Shown here piece after piece: positions 10,399 to 20,607 of a DNA stretch of 26,610 bases. The stretch is from the NCBI RefSeq assembly GCF_000485595.1, contig NW_014578031.1, positions 1-26,610 on the forward strand. The letters are read 5' to 3'. Numbering within the stretch: position 1 is the stretch's first letter; each line of letters starts with the position of its first letter. Below the pieces are notes generated by a model. That model made no database searches and had not been told where the DNA came from. It saw only the letters and a program-made list of their open reading frames with translations. This stretch comes from Priapulus caudatus. Its lineage: Eukaryota; Priapulida; Priapulimorpha; Priapulimorphida; Priapulidae. A program made the translations under genes and the position numbers.

Positions 10399-11983
10399 AG
10401 AACATAATTACATATAAGATGTCTATGACTATAATATCTTATTGTTGCATAAAGGAGGCAAGATTGTACAATGTAGGCCTAGTTGTATAATTTCAACAAA
10501 ATTATATATTTTGTTTAGCATCATACACTGTCACTACTAGCACTTCTCGGACGCGACACAAATGCGAATGGCAACGAAAAATGTAAGGAGTGTTGAGAAG
10601 ATTGTGCTCCAATTTATTGCATGAGGGAGGCAAGGCGTTTGAGATTTTTCATAGAAAACTATTCCTAAAGTTGTCCTCTCTATAAATTTCCTGCGTATAT
10701 GCTCATCACTGGTGAATCATTTTAACGAAATTATATACGGATGGGCCGAAGCTAGCGGTTGGGGGAGAGCTTTACTAATATACTTTGCCCCTTGAAGGCT
10801 TCAAGTGGGAATCATTTTGCTCCTTCTTCGTGCCTTTCTTCCCCGTCTTTTCCCGGCCTACTGAATACTTCAATATCTCTTCTAAAACTAGTTAGTAATT
10901 TGTATTCACTACATTCAATGTATCGTGTAAATATTTTTTTCCGCCCACATAGATCCGACTTCATGTGATATCACAGCGTAGTGAGAGTAAATGATTGTGT
11001 ATAGCCAGCACATATCATGCATGTGGTGACACAAGACGCGTTTGTAGTTATAGACATTACTCCTTGTTATGTAGTTATATGTAGTTACGTCTTTATATGT
11101 AGTTATATGTAGTTATGTCTTTATATGTAGTTATAGACGCATTCTTGATTCATATCTTGTTCCTTTACTGAAACTTTAGACCCGCAGGAGTTCATGCTAC
11201 GCGACCTACTTTACTCTACTTTCCACTACACAAAGAAACATATAGAGCAAGGTTGTAATGGGCATGGCATTTATTACTTACATCATGCATATAGCTAACA
11301 ATAACTGTATCATTGTGTACGCACAGTTTCTATTCTTAGTAACGCCTCTCATTATACACGCAGCTACATATCTCATGTACCGTAAAGAGTATAACATTTC
11401 ATACATATCAACGTAGTGCATTTCCGTTCTACTTGTATACCGATCGCGAATAATAAATATGTTCATCTGAATCAATCAACTTGCGCCGTCCTTCTAACTA
11501 CAACTCGCCCCCACGCAGTTAGCAAGTGTTACGACACGTACAGGCCAGACTATGGTATGCGCCTTGATTTCTATCACCTTAGTCATGCGTGTCAGTGGTA
11601 GCAGCTGCATCCATAATATTTCTAATAATACATCATATCAAGAGCGTCTCTTTATAAGCCTTCTTTATACGCTCTTGATCATATATAGTACTCGTCAACC
11701 GCGAATCAGAAAATGTCTACACACACACACTAAACATTCGTTGTGCATTGGGGACAAACGGCACACCATGTCTTCAAACAGTCGACTCCGACGAGCCGTT
11801 GAGCCAATAGCAAAATGCAATTTAGACTAGCGGAAAGGACATGAAAACGCCTCGTTTCCTATAAAGGAAGGAAACTATTAGTTCTATCAAGGAAAACCAT
11901 CGCCGCAAACATCGTTACTAGAAAGAGCCGATCGACTGTAGCCGTGAATCCATCCGTTCACGCCAGACGTGTCTGCTAAAACG
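10399..11983. other. Intergenic, no gene seen
   Basis: AT-rich sequence with short local repeats of TATGTAGTTA at about 11041-11133 and a 10-bp perfect stem ATCAAGAGCG at 11637-11646 pairing with 11670-11679. Open frames are short and unrecognised. Confidence 0.6.
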
Positions 11984-12266
11984 TAGCGCAGACTTGCCAC
12001 GTTTGGTTGCACGTCGCTGCAACCTGCAACCGCATGCGATCGGTCGCACGCTTCACCGCGTGTACGCATGCAAGCGATTTCGGAGCGATTGGGAGCGACG
12101 AGTTGCTGAAAATCAAATCAGTTTGATTTCTCGCAACTCGTTGCAAGCGACCAGAATCGCTACGAGTTGCAGTTGCACGTTCCCGCAGACAGCGATTTCA
12201 CAGCAATTTCGACTGCGATTCTAGAATCGCAGCCGAGTTGCATGAAAAAGTCGCAAGTCTGCGCTA
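11984..12266. mobile_element. Small TIR element with TAGCGCAGACTTG ends
   Basis: Inverted ends TAGCGCAGACTTGC (from 11984) and its complement GCAAGTCTGCGCTA (to 12266) enclose 283 bp dense in CGATT, GTTGCA and CGCAACTCG motifs in both orientations, including TCAAATCAGTTTGATTT. This is typical of a short non-autonomous DNA transposon. No clear target duplication is visible, so the superfamily is not assigned. Confidence 0.55.
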
Positions 12267-12474
12267 GGCTTAACCGACGACGCGCATCGTATGCGAGCAC
12301 GATGAATAATCATCACGTAATGTTCAACCCTCGTCGCCCTACGCACACCACACACACAGGCGTGTACTGAATGAAGTGTATAATATCATATCTTAAACAG
12401 GCGTGAAATGAATGTAGCATCACGCCTCCGACTCCATCTGTCTCTACCTGACTCACTCCCTTCGTTGTACTCAC

Positions 12475-12545
12475 TCGCGCACACTCACGCATGCACGCAC
12501 ACACGCACGTACGTACGCACGCACGCACGTACGCACGCATGCGCT
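12475..12545. repeat. CGCA/CGTA simple repeat
   Basis: Alternating purine-pyrimidine microsatellite of ACGC and ACGT units next to a CT stretch. It is a potential Z-DNA former. Confidence 0.8.
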
Positions 12546-12823
12546 CGCTTCTTAGCTCTCTCTCTCTCTTAGAGAGTAAAACAGGGGACAGGCTGTACTG
12601 GCAAACATTTCGGCTACACTAACTAGATTTTTGACCGCCTTAGAGACCGCCCCTCTTCCACCGAGCAGTATCACAACTTTGAAATTCGAAATCGTGACAA
12701 TCAATAACGGGACGGACGGGGGGGGTACGCAAGATGCGTCACGCGCACGACAGCCGAAAGATGCAGCAGACAGCGCAGGACATGTACAGCTCTGTATGTA
12801 CCACGCACAGCACAGCTTCAGCT

Positions 12824-12824
<1 letters not shown>

Positions 12825-12882
<58 letters not shown>

Positions 12883-12932
12883 GCGCGCTCTCTCTCGCTC
12901 TCTCTCTCTCTCTCGCTCTCTCTCTCCCTACT
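12825..12932. repeat. (CT)n microsatellite
   Basis: About 105 bp of nearly pure CT dinucleotide with CG interruptions (CGCGCG, TCGC). It creates Ser-Leu and Arg-Glu pseudo-reading frames on the two strands, which are not genes. Confidence 0.92.
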
Positions 12933-13929
12933 CAAGCCAGATATCAACTGCTTGCACATAGGATATATCCTATTATCTACTCTTGATATATATACAGCGA
13001 GTCTGGATGATTAGTCAGTCGGTCAGTCGGCCTTCTACAAACGAAGCCCCAGAGAGGATATACTTCCATCGCCCAATTATATTGATCAGGAAATACACAA
13101 GTCGATTCCCCGCAACTGGCCGGCGTTGCTGCTGGCTGTATGGAACTCCCATTCATTACATCCAAATCGTGTCAACAAAACAGCATTCTATTAGCCACTC
13201 TACATATATTTGTTCTATATATATGTATGTATATATATATATATACACACACACATATATACATACACATATATTTATATATTCTATATGCCAAGACAAC
13301 GACCGATGACTCATCAACAACTGCCGCAGCCCTGTATATGTACATCTTCTCGACAGACTGCATCGTCGGCTTACGTACGTTAGCACGCTGTACGTCTGCG
13401 ACTATACCAACGGATAACACACAAACAAATCCTCGCTAATTACAGCGCGCCATGCTAATTAATGCAGAACCTCAGCTGCCACTACAGTCATATCTATCCC
13501 CTTCTTTAGTGCGTCCCCCTATCTCCGTTCTCGTTATATATATATATATATATAGATATTGTTTCCCGTGCATATACATCACGCTAACGCCTCATTTGTC
13601 CCATTAATTGACACGACTGTGTATTTTATCTTACACAAATAATGAACCACAATTAAAATTAAACAACTGGCAATAAAAATTTACGTCACAAACTGAACAA
13701 ATGAGCATGTTAAACTTGCTATCACAATAAACACACCTGGAAGACAGTACTGCACCAACTCAGTCTCATTTTTCAGCTCGTACTCTGCCTCGTTTGCCGA
13801 TGATATAACTCATACCAGCGCACGAAATAACACCAAAAACACATCAACCGAAACGGGTTTACATGTTCTTCATAGCTTCCTAATTACGCTCTATCTGTTG
13901 TCGTTCAGTCCCTTTCCACGTTTATGATA
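12933..13929. other. Intergenic with TA microsatellites
   Basis: Contains AT/TATG-rich microsatellites at about 13203-13283 and 13535-13556. No gene, RNA or clear transposon border seen. Confidence 0.6.
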
Positions 13930-14177
13930 AGGCCAAAACAAAATATATGTGTGGTTACCGTTAAATGCCGAAAAAATAGGGTAGGTAGGTAGGGAAAACA
14001 TTTTATTTTCTTGAAATATTTTATTTACGAACCATGTCCGAAGGATGTGCGTTGTGCCTTTTGAAGCAGGAACTGTCCAATTCATATTATTATTTTTTTG
14101 ACTTTAAAGAAAATTGACAATAAAATGTTTAGGGTCGGTCGGGAAACCGTAACCACACCTATATTTTGTTTTGGCCT
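13930..14177. mobile_element. 248-bp MITE with AGGCCAAAACAAAATATA ends
   Basis: Inverted ends match for about 29 bp (AGGCCAAAACAAAATATA, one difference, then GTGTGGTTAC). They start at 13930 and finish at 14177. The interior has GGTAGGTAGG near the left and the related GGTCGGTCGGG near the right. No coding capacity and no clear target duplication. Confidence 0.7.
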
Positions 14178-15117
14178 AACCATTGTAATGTCCAATGGAA
14201 CAAAGTGAAACCAAAGACCTGCACAAGTAGTAGTGGTAAAGTACTACCACCAAAAGATTTGTGGTTAAATACCCCGTTATCACGACGTTGAAGCAGTGCG
14301 TCTCAACCCTGCACGAATCACAGATTGCACTTACACACGTGCATTTCTCATATAGCTTATATATTCAGTATGAAGCAATTACATTTGCCAGGTGCAGCAG
14401 CAAAGTAAAACACCAAAACGATAGGAATGATAAAACACCATTGTTAACCTCCGTTGCTGCTAGAAAACTGCATAACATCAAACACACTATTCGCGTGGCA
14501 ATGCTTCGCAACGTAGAATAACACATTTAAATTGATTACAACATTCTGCTTGGAGAATAAAGCAAAATGTTACTCATCCCAGAACCCCGCAATAGTCATG
14601 ATATTATGGCCCATACACTGTGTAATCGTCATACGTTCAATATTACGTGGCTTGTGTAATTACATGAATTGACTGTGATATATTGCACGTTACTGCAAAA
14701 ATTACACTAATTAGACTATAGCTGCATATGTCTAACGCAAATGTGAGAAAAATTTGCATAATGGTATGACGAAGACACGTGTTAGTTTTTTATTTTATTT
14801 CTAGGAGCTCAATATAGTGTTTGATTCATTCTGCTCATAACATAACAATATGGGACCGCATGTTACTGGCACCCTAACCGATTCCTAACAGATTCCTATG
14901 TCTCTCGCGAATTTTCGCGAATCTATACAAACAGAATTACTGGGCATTCTAACGCAACTCGAAAAGCGAGTGAACGATACAATGGAACCGGGCCCTGCAC
15001 GCCGACTCCGTCGCAACGCAAAGTACATCCGACGATCTAAATCTTCGCGGCGTGCAAATCAATATTGCTTTAGTCGATCTCCCAGAACAAAATTAGGGCT
15101 GCGCTCGGTTCCGCTCG
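14178..15117. other. Intergenic / probable GAK 3' region
   Basis: No gene seen. Read on the minus strand, AATAAA hexamers at 14789-14794 and 14794-14799 are the first good poly(A) signals after the GAK stop codon, so the GAK 3' untranslated region may run to about here and include the minisatellite. Sequence from about 14985 towards GAK becomes GC-richer. Confidence 0.5.
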
Positions 15118-15481
15118 AGGAGACTCAGTCCCCGAGACGAAGCATGCACGCCGAGGGGAGACTCAGTCCCCGAGACGAAGCGTGTACGCCGGGGGGAGAC
15201 TCAGTCCCCGAGACAAAGCGTGTACGCCGGGGGGAGTGTCAGTCCCTGAGACGCAGCGTGCACGCCGGGGGGAGACTCAGTCCCCGAGACGGAGCGTGCA
15301 CGCCGGGGAGAGACTCAGTCCCGAGACGAAGCGTGCATGCCGGGGGAGGGTCAGTCCCCGAGACGGAGCGTGCACGCTGGGGGGGGGGGGGGGGGGCTTG
15401 GAGAGAGACTCAGTCCCCGAGACGAAGCGTGCACGCAGAGGAGACTCAGTCCCCGAAACGCAGCCGCAGTCACCGAGACGG
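15118..15481. repeat. 38-bp minisatellite downstream of GAK
   Basis: Nine to ten copies of a unit reading AGACTCAGTCCCCGAGACG, then AAGCGTGCACGCCGGGGGG. Unit starts are at 15121, 15159, 15197, 15235, 15273, 15311, 15347, 15406 and 15442; spacing is exactly 38 bp for the first six, then 36, 59 and 36. The 59-bp unit holds a run of 18 G at 15379-15396. It lies about 30 bp beyond the GAK stop codon, probably inside its 3' untranslated region. The open frames it makes are by-products of the repeat. Confidence 0.92.
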
Positions 15482-15510
15482 GGGAGGGAAAGGAAGGAGG
15501 AGGGAGGTTT

Positions 15511-16027
15511 TCAGAACAGCGGCTTGCATCCAGCCTCCTCGAACTCGCTCCACGCGTCGTTGAGCTCGACGAAGATCATGCGCGCGAGCGTCTCCTGTGG
15601 CGTGCCGCCGAGCTTGTCCGGATGCACACAGAGCACGGCGCGCCGGTAGCACTTCTTCACCTGTTCGGGCGCGACGAGCTCGTGCATGCCGACGTCGCGC
15701 CACCGCGTCTCGCCGTCCCACAGCACCGTGCGCAGCGAGCAGAGCACGTGCGGATGTTGCCTCGCTTGCCGCTCGTCCACTGCGCGCACGCGCAGCTCTG
15801 TCGGGGTCGCACGAGCGCTCGAGCTCGTCGCGCCGCATGTCGCGGATCGTGCGCGGCTCGTGTTGGCCGCGACGATGATGACGACGAGAAGCCCTGCGAG
15901 CCGAGCAGGTCGGCGAAGTCGTCGTCGCCGGCGCGCGGACGCACGCAAGCGTCCGCGGCGCCGCCGCCGCCGCCGCCGTACTCGTCCTTCGTCGTGAACA
16001 CGCTCGAGCTGATGTTGTAGTTGGGCC

Positions 16028-16097
<70 letters not shown>

Positions 16098-16974
16098 ATT
16101 CTGGCGGACGGGGGACGACTGCTGGGCAGCGAGTCCCGGCGACGTGCCGCCGACCTGGAATCGAACGCCCTGTGCGCCGCCGCCGCTAGGGGGCGTCTGC
16201 TTCGCTTTGTTCCACGAGACGGGGCTGTTCGTCTCCGAGCGACACGTGAAGTTGTTGAAGCTCGAGCTCTTATTGAACGAGCCGAGGTCGTGGAACGGGT
16301 CGAGAAGCTGGGCGCCGGACGCCCCCGCCCCCGCCGCTGCGGCTGCCGTCTCGATCGTCGGAGAGTTGAGCGGGCCGGGACTCGACGCGTTGCGCGGGAT
16401 GCTGCGCGTCGCGTTCACGTGCAGGTTCGATGCCGTCCACGAATCCATGAGGTTCGGCTCGGTCACCGCGGCGACGCCGCCGCCGCCGCCGCCCGAGAAT
16501 GGGTCGAAGGTCGCGAACGACGTCGGCGCCCCCTTCGCGGTGGCGGCAGCGGCGCTCTCTTTCGGCACGGGTGTGGTCCCGCGGAACGGATCAAAGGCGT
16601 CGCTCTGGTTGGCAGAAAACTCGCCGAACGGGGTTCCGTCGTGCGACGACGACGGCGGCGTTGGCGCCCTCCCCTGGAATGCGTCAAAGCCGTTGCCGGC
16701 GGCAACGCCGCCGCTCGAGCGAATTCGCTCTGCACCGTTGAGAAGGTCGAAGTTGGACGGCTCCGGGCCGGTGTCCATGTTCAGCAGGTCGACGTTGCCC
16801 GCGAGCGCATCGACTTTCCGCGAGGCGCCGTTCTCCCGGCTTAGACGGGAGGAGCTGAGCTGATCGAAGCTGGCGTCGAAACTCTGTCCGAGCAGGTTCA
16901 TGCACGTGGCCGGCTGCTGCTGCTGCTGTTGTTGTTGGTACTGCTGTTGCTGCTGCTGCTGTTGTTGTTGTTGC

Positions 16975-17012
<38 letters not shown>

Positions 17013-19777
17013 TTGCTGCTGCTGCTGCTGTCGAGCCGTCGTCGCGTCGGGAGGTGCCTGGGCCGGCGCCACGTCGAAGCTCGTTCCGAGAAGGTTGCCC
17101 GTGTCAGCCTCGCCGTCCGCCCGTTCGTTCTCTGGCCCTTCGCCATCCTTCCACTCCAACTGCGTGAAGAACGCACTCTGCGGCTGCTTGCCCAGCGCCT
17201 TCGCCCCGATCGGCGGCGGCCGCGGCGGCGCCTTCCGCGCCGGCGACTCGTGCGAGTCGCCCGATGACTGACTAGACTGCTGGTAGAGCCGGCGCCTCGC
17301 CAGCGATCCCGTTCCGAACTTCATCACCGTCTGCTCCCACTCCTCCTTGCTCGCGAAGCAGTACTTGGGACTGAGGTTCTTCGTCGCAAAGTTCTCCCAC
17401 GGCGCCGCGTCGAACCCGGGCCGATCCTTATCGCCGACGACCACGCCCAGGGTGACCTTGAAGCCGTCCGGGTATTTGTCCGGCGCGTCGGCGAGGTCGA
17501 GTTCGGACGCGCGGAACTCGAGCGATTTTGTGTCGAGCGCGAGGAAACCAGTGTGGAACTGCAGACGGAACATCTCGAGCGCAGAGACCCTGCCCTGCAC
17601 GCGATCGCCGAACGTCGAGCGCGCGTGGCAGACGACGACGGTGACGTCCCCCACCGCCGCCGCCATCGCGTCGAGCGGCAGGACCGCGCACGCGTCCGCC
17701 GCCGCGTCAAAGCCTCGCATCGCCTCGTAGTCGCGCGACGTCGTCAGCGCACGCTCCCCGCCGACGTACACCTCGACGAACGGCCGGCAGCCGGCGCGCG
17801 CTCGGTTGAACGCCGGCACGGGCGTCATCGTCACGTCGACGACGGCGACGGGCCGCACGTGCGGCGCAAGCGGCCGCTCGGCCGACACGAGGTCGGCGAT
17901 GTACTGCATGTAACGCTGCTGCGACGGCGAGGCGTCCGGCTCGCCGCGCCGCAACGCGAACGCGCTCAGCGACTCCTCGCTCGTGCGGAACACGCGGCAG
18001 AAGAGCAGGAACGCGCACGCGACCATCGCTGACGCGTTGCGGCCGTCCGTGCAGTGCACGACGGCGACGTTCGCCGGGTCCTGCCGCAGCCACAGCAGCA
18101 TGTTCTTGCAGATCGCGAACAGGCTGCCGAGCGTCGGCGCGCGGCCCGGCGCGAAGCCGCACTCCGACACGCGGTTGTTGAACTTGGCCGAGCGGTAGGT
18201 GCGCCGCGACAGGTTGTACACTGCATAGTGGTTGGGATGCTTCGACTCGAGGTAGTTGCGCACGTCGTCGATGTTGTTTTTGTAGGCCGACTCAATGCCC
18301 TCGGCGGGGAACGACATGACGACGATGTGCGACGTCAAGTAACTCAGATCCAGCTGGTCCGTCTTGTTGACTGCGGCGGTGACGTTCTGCATGACCTTGC
18401 TAGATGTGTCCTTGATGCTCTTGAAGAGGCCGCCGGCGCCCATCTTCAACGAGCCCAAGATGGCGCCGACGTCGGCCTGATCCTGTGGTGGCGGAGGTCG
18501 GGGGGGTCGCTGCTGGTTTCTCTCTTCGTTCGCGGGACGTGGGGAAGGCTGGCCGGGTACCGTCAGTGGTCCTAGCACGTTCACGTCCAATGCCGAAGCC
18601 ATTTCCTCTAGCTTTTCGATCACCTGAATCACAAAAATTACACATTTCATTACAGAAAGATTACACATTTAGATAGCGGCAGGCATAGCCGTTTATGCTT
18701 TACGACGAACTCTTATTATCATAGACGCAGCTAATTTTCTAATTAATGTGCACACCATATAGAAAATTATATATAAATAGAAGACTTAATTTACTACATT
18801 TGTAGAATAACGAGTGAAGAGGTAGAATAGCGAATCGAAATAACATTTTCACGTAGAATGCCAGATACCTGGTTAATGTTCAACCGCTGGCGCGGATCCA
18901 CCTTCAACATCCCTCGTATCAAATCGTGGAATTGCGTGAAGACGCCGTCGGCGTTCGGTATGCTGTAGTTGCCGTTGACAATCCGCAACTTCGCCGAGTC
19001 CTCAAACGGGTGCTCCTTGAAGCAGAGCAGGAACAGCACGCAGCCCATCGCCCACATGTCCATCGCCTCGTTCAACGGGTAGTTGTTGTACGTCTCGAGG
19101 ATCTCCGGTGCCCGATACATCGGTGTCGTGTTCTTCATCATCTCGTCCTCGACGACGCTGCGCCGCACCGCGTTCCACGTCTCGTCCGGACAATGCGACC
19201 GCGTCGTCGCGCTGCCGAAGTCGCACAGCTTCACCGTGTTCTTGGTGCTGAGGAGAAAGTTCTCGACCTTCAGGTCGCGGTGGACGATCGGCGGCGACTG
19301 CGCGTGCATGTGCTGCACAGCGACGCACATCTGGTAGTAGATGTGCAGCACTTCCTTCACGGTCAGCGACTCCTTTCTGCTGTTGAGCAGGTCGACTAGC
19401 ATCCCGCCGGTGCAGAGTTCCGTCAGGAGAAGGAACTCTGCCTTGCCGTTGTCCGACTCGTTCTTGCCTATGGAGGCAGCCTGTATGTACTGCACTATGT
19501 GTGGGTGCTGGCTGAGCTTTTTCAGGAACGTGATTTCCTGTATTATCAGCTTGCTGGCTTCGTCGTCTGCCGCTATAAGCCGCTTCAGCGCGTACTCGTT
19601 GCCCGTTGCCAAGTCCTGGGCGACAAAGACAAAGGCAAATCCTCCCTCAGCTATGACCCGACGAACTTTCAATCGCATGTCGCCGAGCTCCACATTCTGC
19701 CCCACGAAATCATTGTCAATGCCGCCGACAGATCCACCGAGGATGCCCCCCAGCGCCGATTTGAAGAAGTCACCCAT
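15511..19777 (-). CDS. GAK: GAK/auxilin: cyclin-G-associated kinase with J domain (frame broken near the 3' end)
   Basis: NAK-family Ser/Thr kinase that phosphorylates AP adaptor subunits and recruits Hsc70 to uncoat clathrin vesicles. Exon 1, 19777-18869 (303 residues), holds the kinase: catalytic Lys65 in [14 protein letters not shown] at 166-173, DFG at 186-188. Exon 2, 18623-15511, follows in phase 0. In order it carries a PTEN-like region with a degenerate phosphatase loop ([12 protein letters not shown], lacking the CX5R arginine, so inactive), a C2 region, a linker with two polyQ tracts, AP-2-type DPF motifs (FDPFRG, FDPFSG, LDPFHD) and clathrin-box-like LLNMD, and a J domain ending in NDAWSEF and TGA. 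The J-domain HPD codons are at 15624-15616. Four frame changes lie at about 15750-15870; their net is +2 nt, which fits 3113 nt of exon. Corrected length would be about 1339 residues, against about 1311 for human GAK. Confidence 0.96.
15745..15870 (-). other. GAK: Cluster of four frameshifts in the GAK J-domain segment
   Basis: Conserved peptides continue through this stretch but hop between frames. SQGFSSSS is followed one base out of frame by [20 protein letters not shown], then another shift to ELRVR, another to [12 protein letters not shown], and a last one to [15 protein letters not shown]. The first three changes behave as one extra base each; the last behaves as one missing base. Continuity of family-conserved protein across all frames says the underlying gene is probably intact. 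Confidence 0.85.
16029..16097 (-). repeat. Pure CAG repeat, 23 units, in GAK
   Basis: Uninterrupted CAG on the coding strand (CTG on plus), encoding 23 Gln in the GAK linker before RPNYN. Purity makes length polymorphism likely. Confidence 0.95.
16914..17030 (-). repeat. Interrupted CAG/CAA polyQ tract in GAK
   Basis: 39 codons: 30 Gln, one Tyr (TAC), then 8 Gln. CAG and CAA are mixed, unlike the pure tract at 16029-16097. It lies between ATTAR and PATCMN in the unstructured linker. Confidence 0.95.
18624..18868 (-). other. Single coding-region intron of GAK
   Basis: Donor AACCAG/GTATCT ends exon 1 at 18869 and acceptor ATTCAG/GTGATC opens exon 2 at 18623, phase 0. The join gives [21 protein letters not shown], matching the end of the kinase domain and the linker after it in GAK. 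The AT-rich intron contrasts with the GC-rich exons. Confidence 0.9.
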
Positions 19778-20607
19778 TATTGATAGGGATTTTTTAACTC
19801 TCAGACCTCGTATAACGTATACACACGCGTGGCTTCCGCATGACCTTTCACCAGTGTGATTGAACTGTTATCTGGTCGAGACGCCTAAAAAATTTAGAAC
19901 GTAAAAAACATCAGATTTTAGTCAAATATATAATACGTGGGAAATAACAAAGTAATATTACTTCCATTCACATTAAAAGCCACTGCGACTGCAAATGCCA
20001 CTGCGTAACAATATAGTTTTTACGTAATTTGAAACTTATACTTTATCAGACTTCAGCCGAGTACAGAATTTCTACATTTCGGAATTTCCAACCTATGGCT
20101 ATACTCACGCAGCTTCCCAGATCAAGTTCAATCAAAGGAAATGCTATTTAATACGCTGCACGTGCTAACATTTACCTCCTAAATTCAACATGATTAAATA
20201 CTACATACCGCTGCTCTCCAAATTTATCAGTTGATGATATTTCACGAGAAAATCAGAAAAAAATCGATCAAAATCCATTTCGACGAAGGCGTACTTCGCC
20301 GTAGCAAGTATCCGCAATGTGTGACGTCATTGGCGTAGTGAGTGCCCTCTACGACGATCCATGCGATACCAATCCGCAGTAATCCGTTCCCGGAAGTTTC
20401 TTACTTTAGACAAACTGAAGAAACGGATTAGAGCAAAATAGCATTTAGACCAAAATTGTAAATTAACAGCTTACAGACAACGTGGTTCAATAATTTAATC
20501 GAATCATTTTAATATTTAGTAACGCAAATAGTACGCAACAACAAAGTAGGTCCAGTGGGTGTTGATCAGCTCCGTTGCAAATTCGTCGTGTACTTTCCCT
20601 GGGAAAC
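19778..20607. promoter_or_regulatory. Bidirectional promoter region between GAK and SMAP
   Basis: The 830 bp between the start codons of two divergent genes. A perfect CRE octamer TGACGTCA is at 20322-20329, with an inverted CCAAT box (ATTGG) at 20328-20332 overlapping its end. A forward CCAAT is at 20369-20373 and an ETS-type CCGGAAGT at 20390-20397. No obvious TATA box sits near either start. Sites are motif matches only. The 5' untranslated exons and transcription starts of both genes must lie here or be spliced from here. Confidence 0.5.

Noticed and set aside
12552-13014. Arg-Glu and Ser-Leu rich open frames on both strands
   Set aside because: Produced by the CT microsatellite; no family similarity.
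15118-15481. CRISPR-like regular array
   Set aside because: The whole 38-bp unit is repeated with no unique spacers, and the genome is eukaryotic.
15745-15870. Programmed +1 frameshifting in GAK
   Set aside because: Four shifts, one in the opposite sense, within about 120 bp and with no shared slippery site. Sequence error is simpler.
14898-16020. Several plus-strand open frames of 120-230 codons
   Set aside because: They are the minisatellite read in frame, and the antisense of the GC-rich GAK exon.
16144-18575. Long plus-strand frames opposite GAK
   Set aside because: Antisense shadows caused by high third-position GC and CTG repeats; the minus strand carries the recognised domains.
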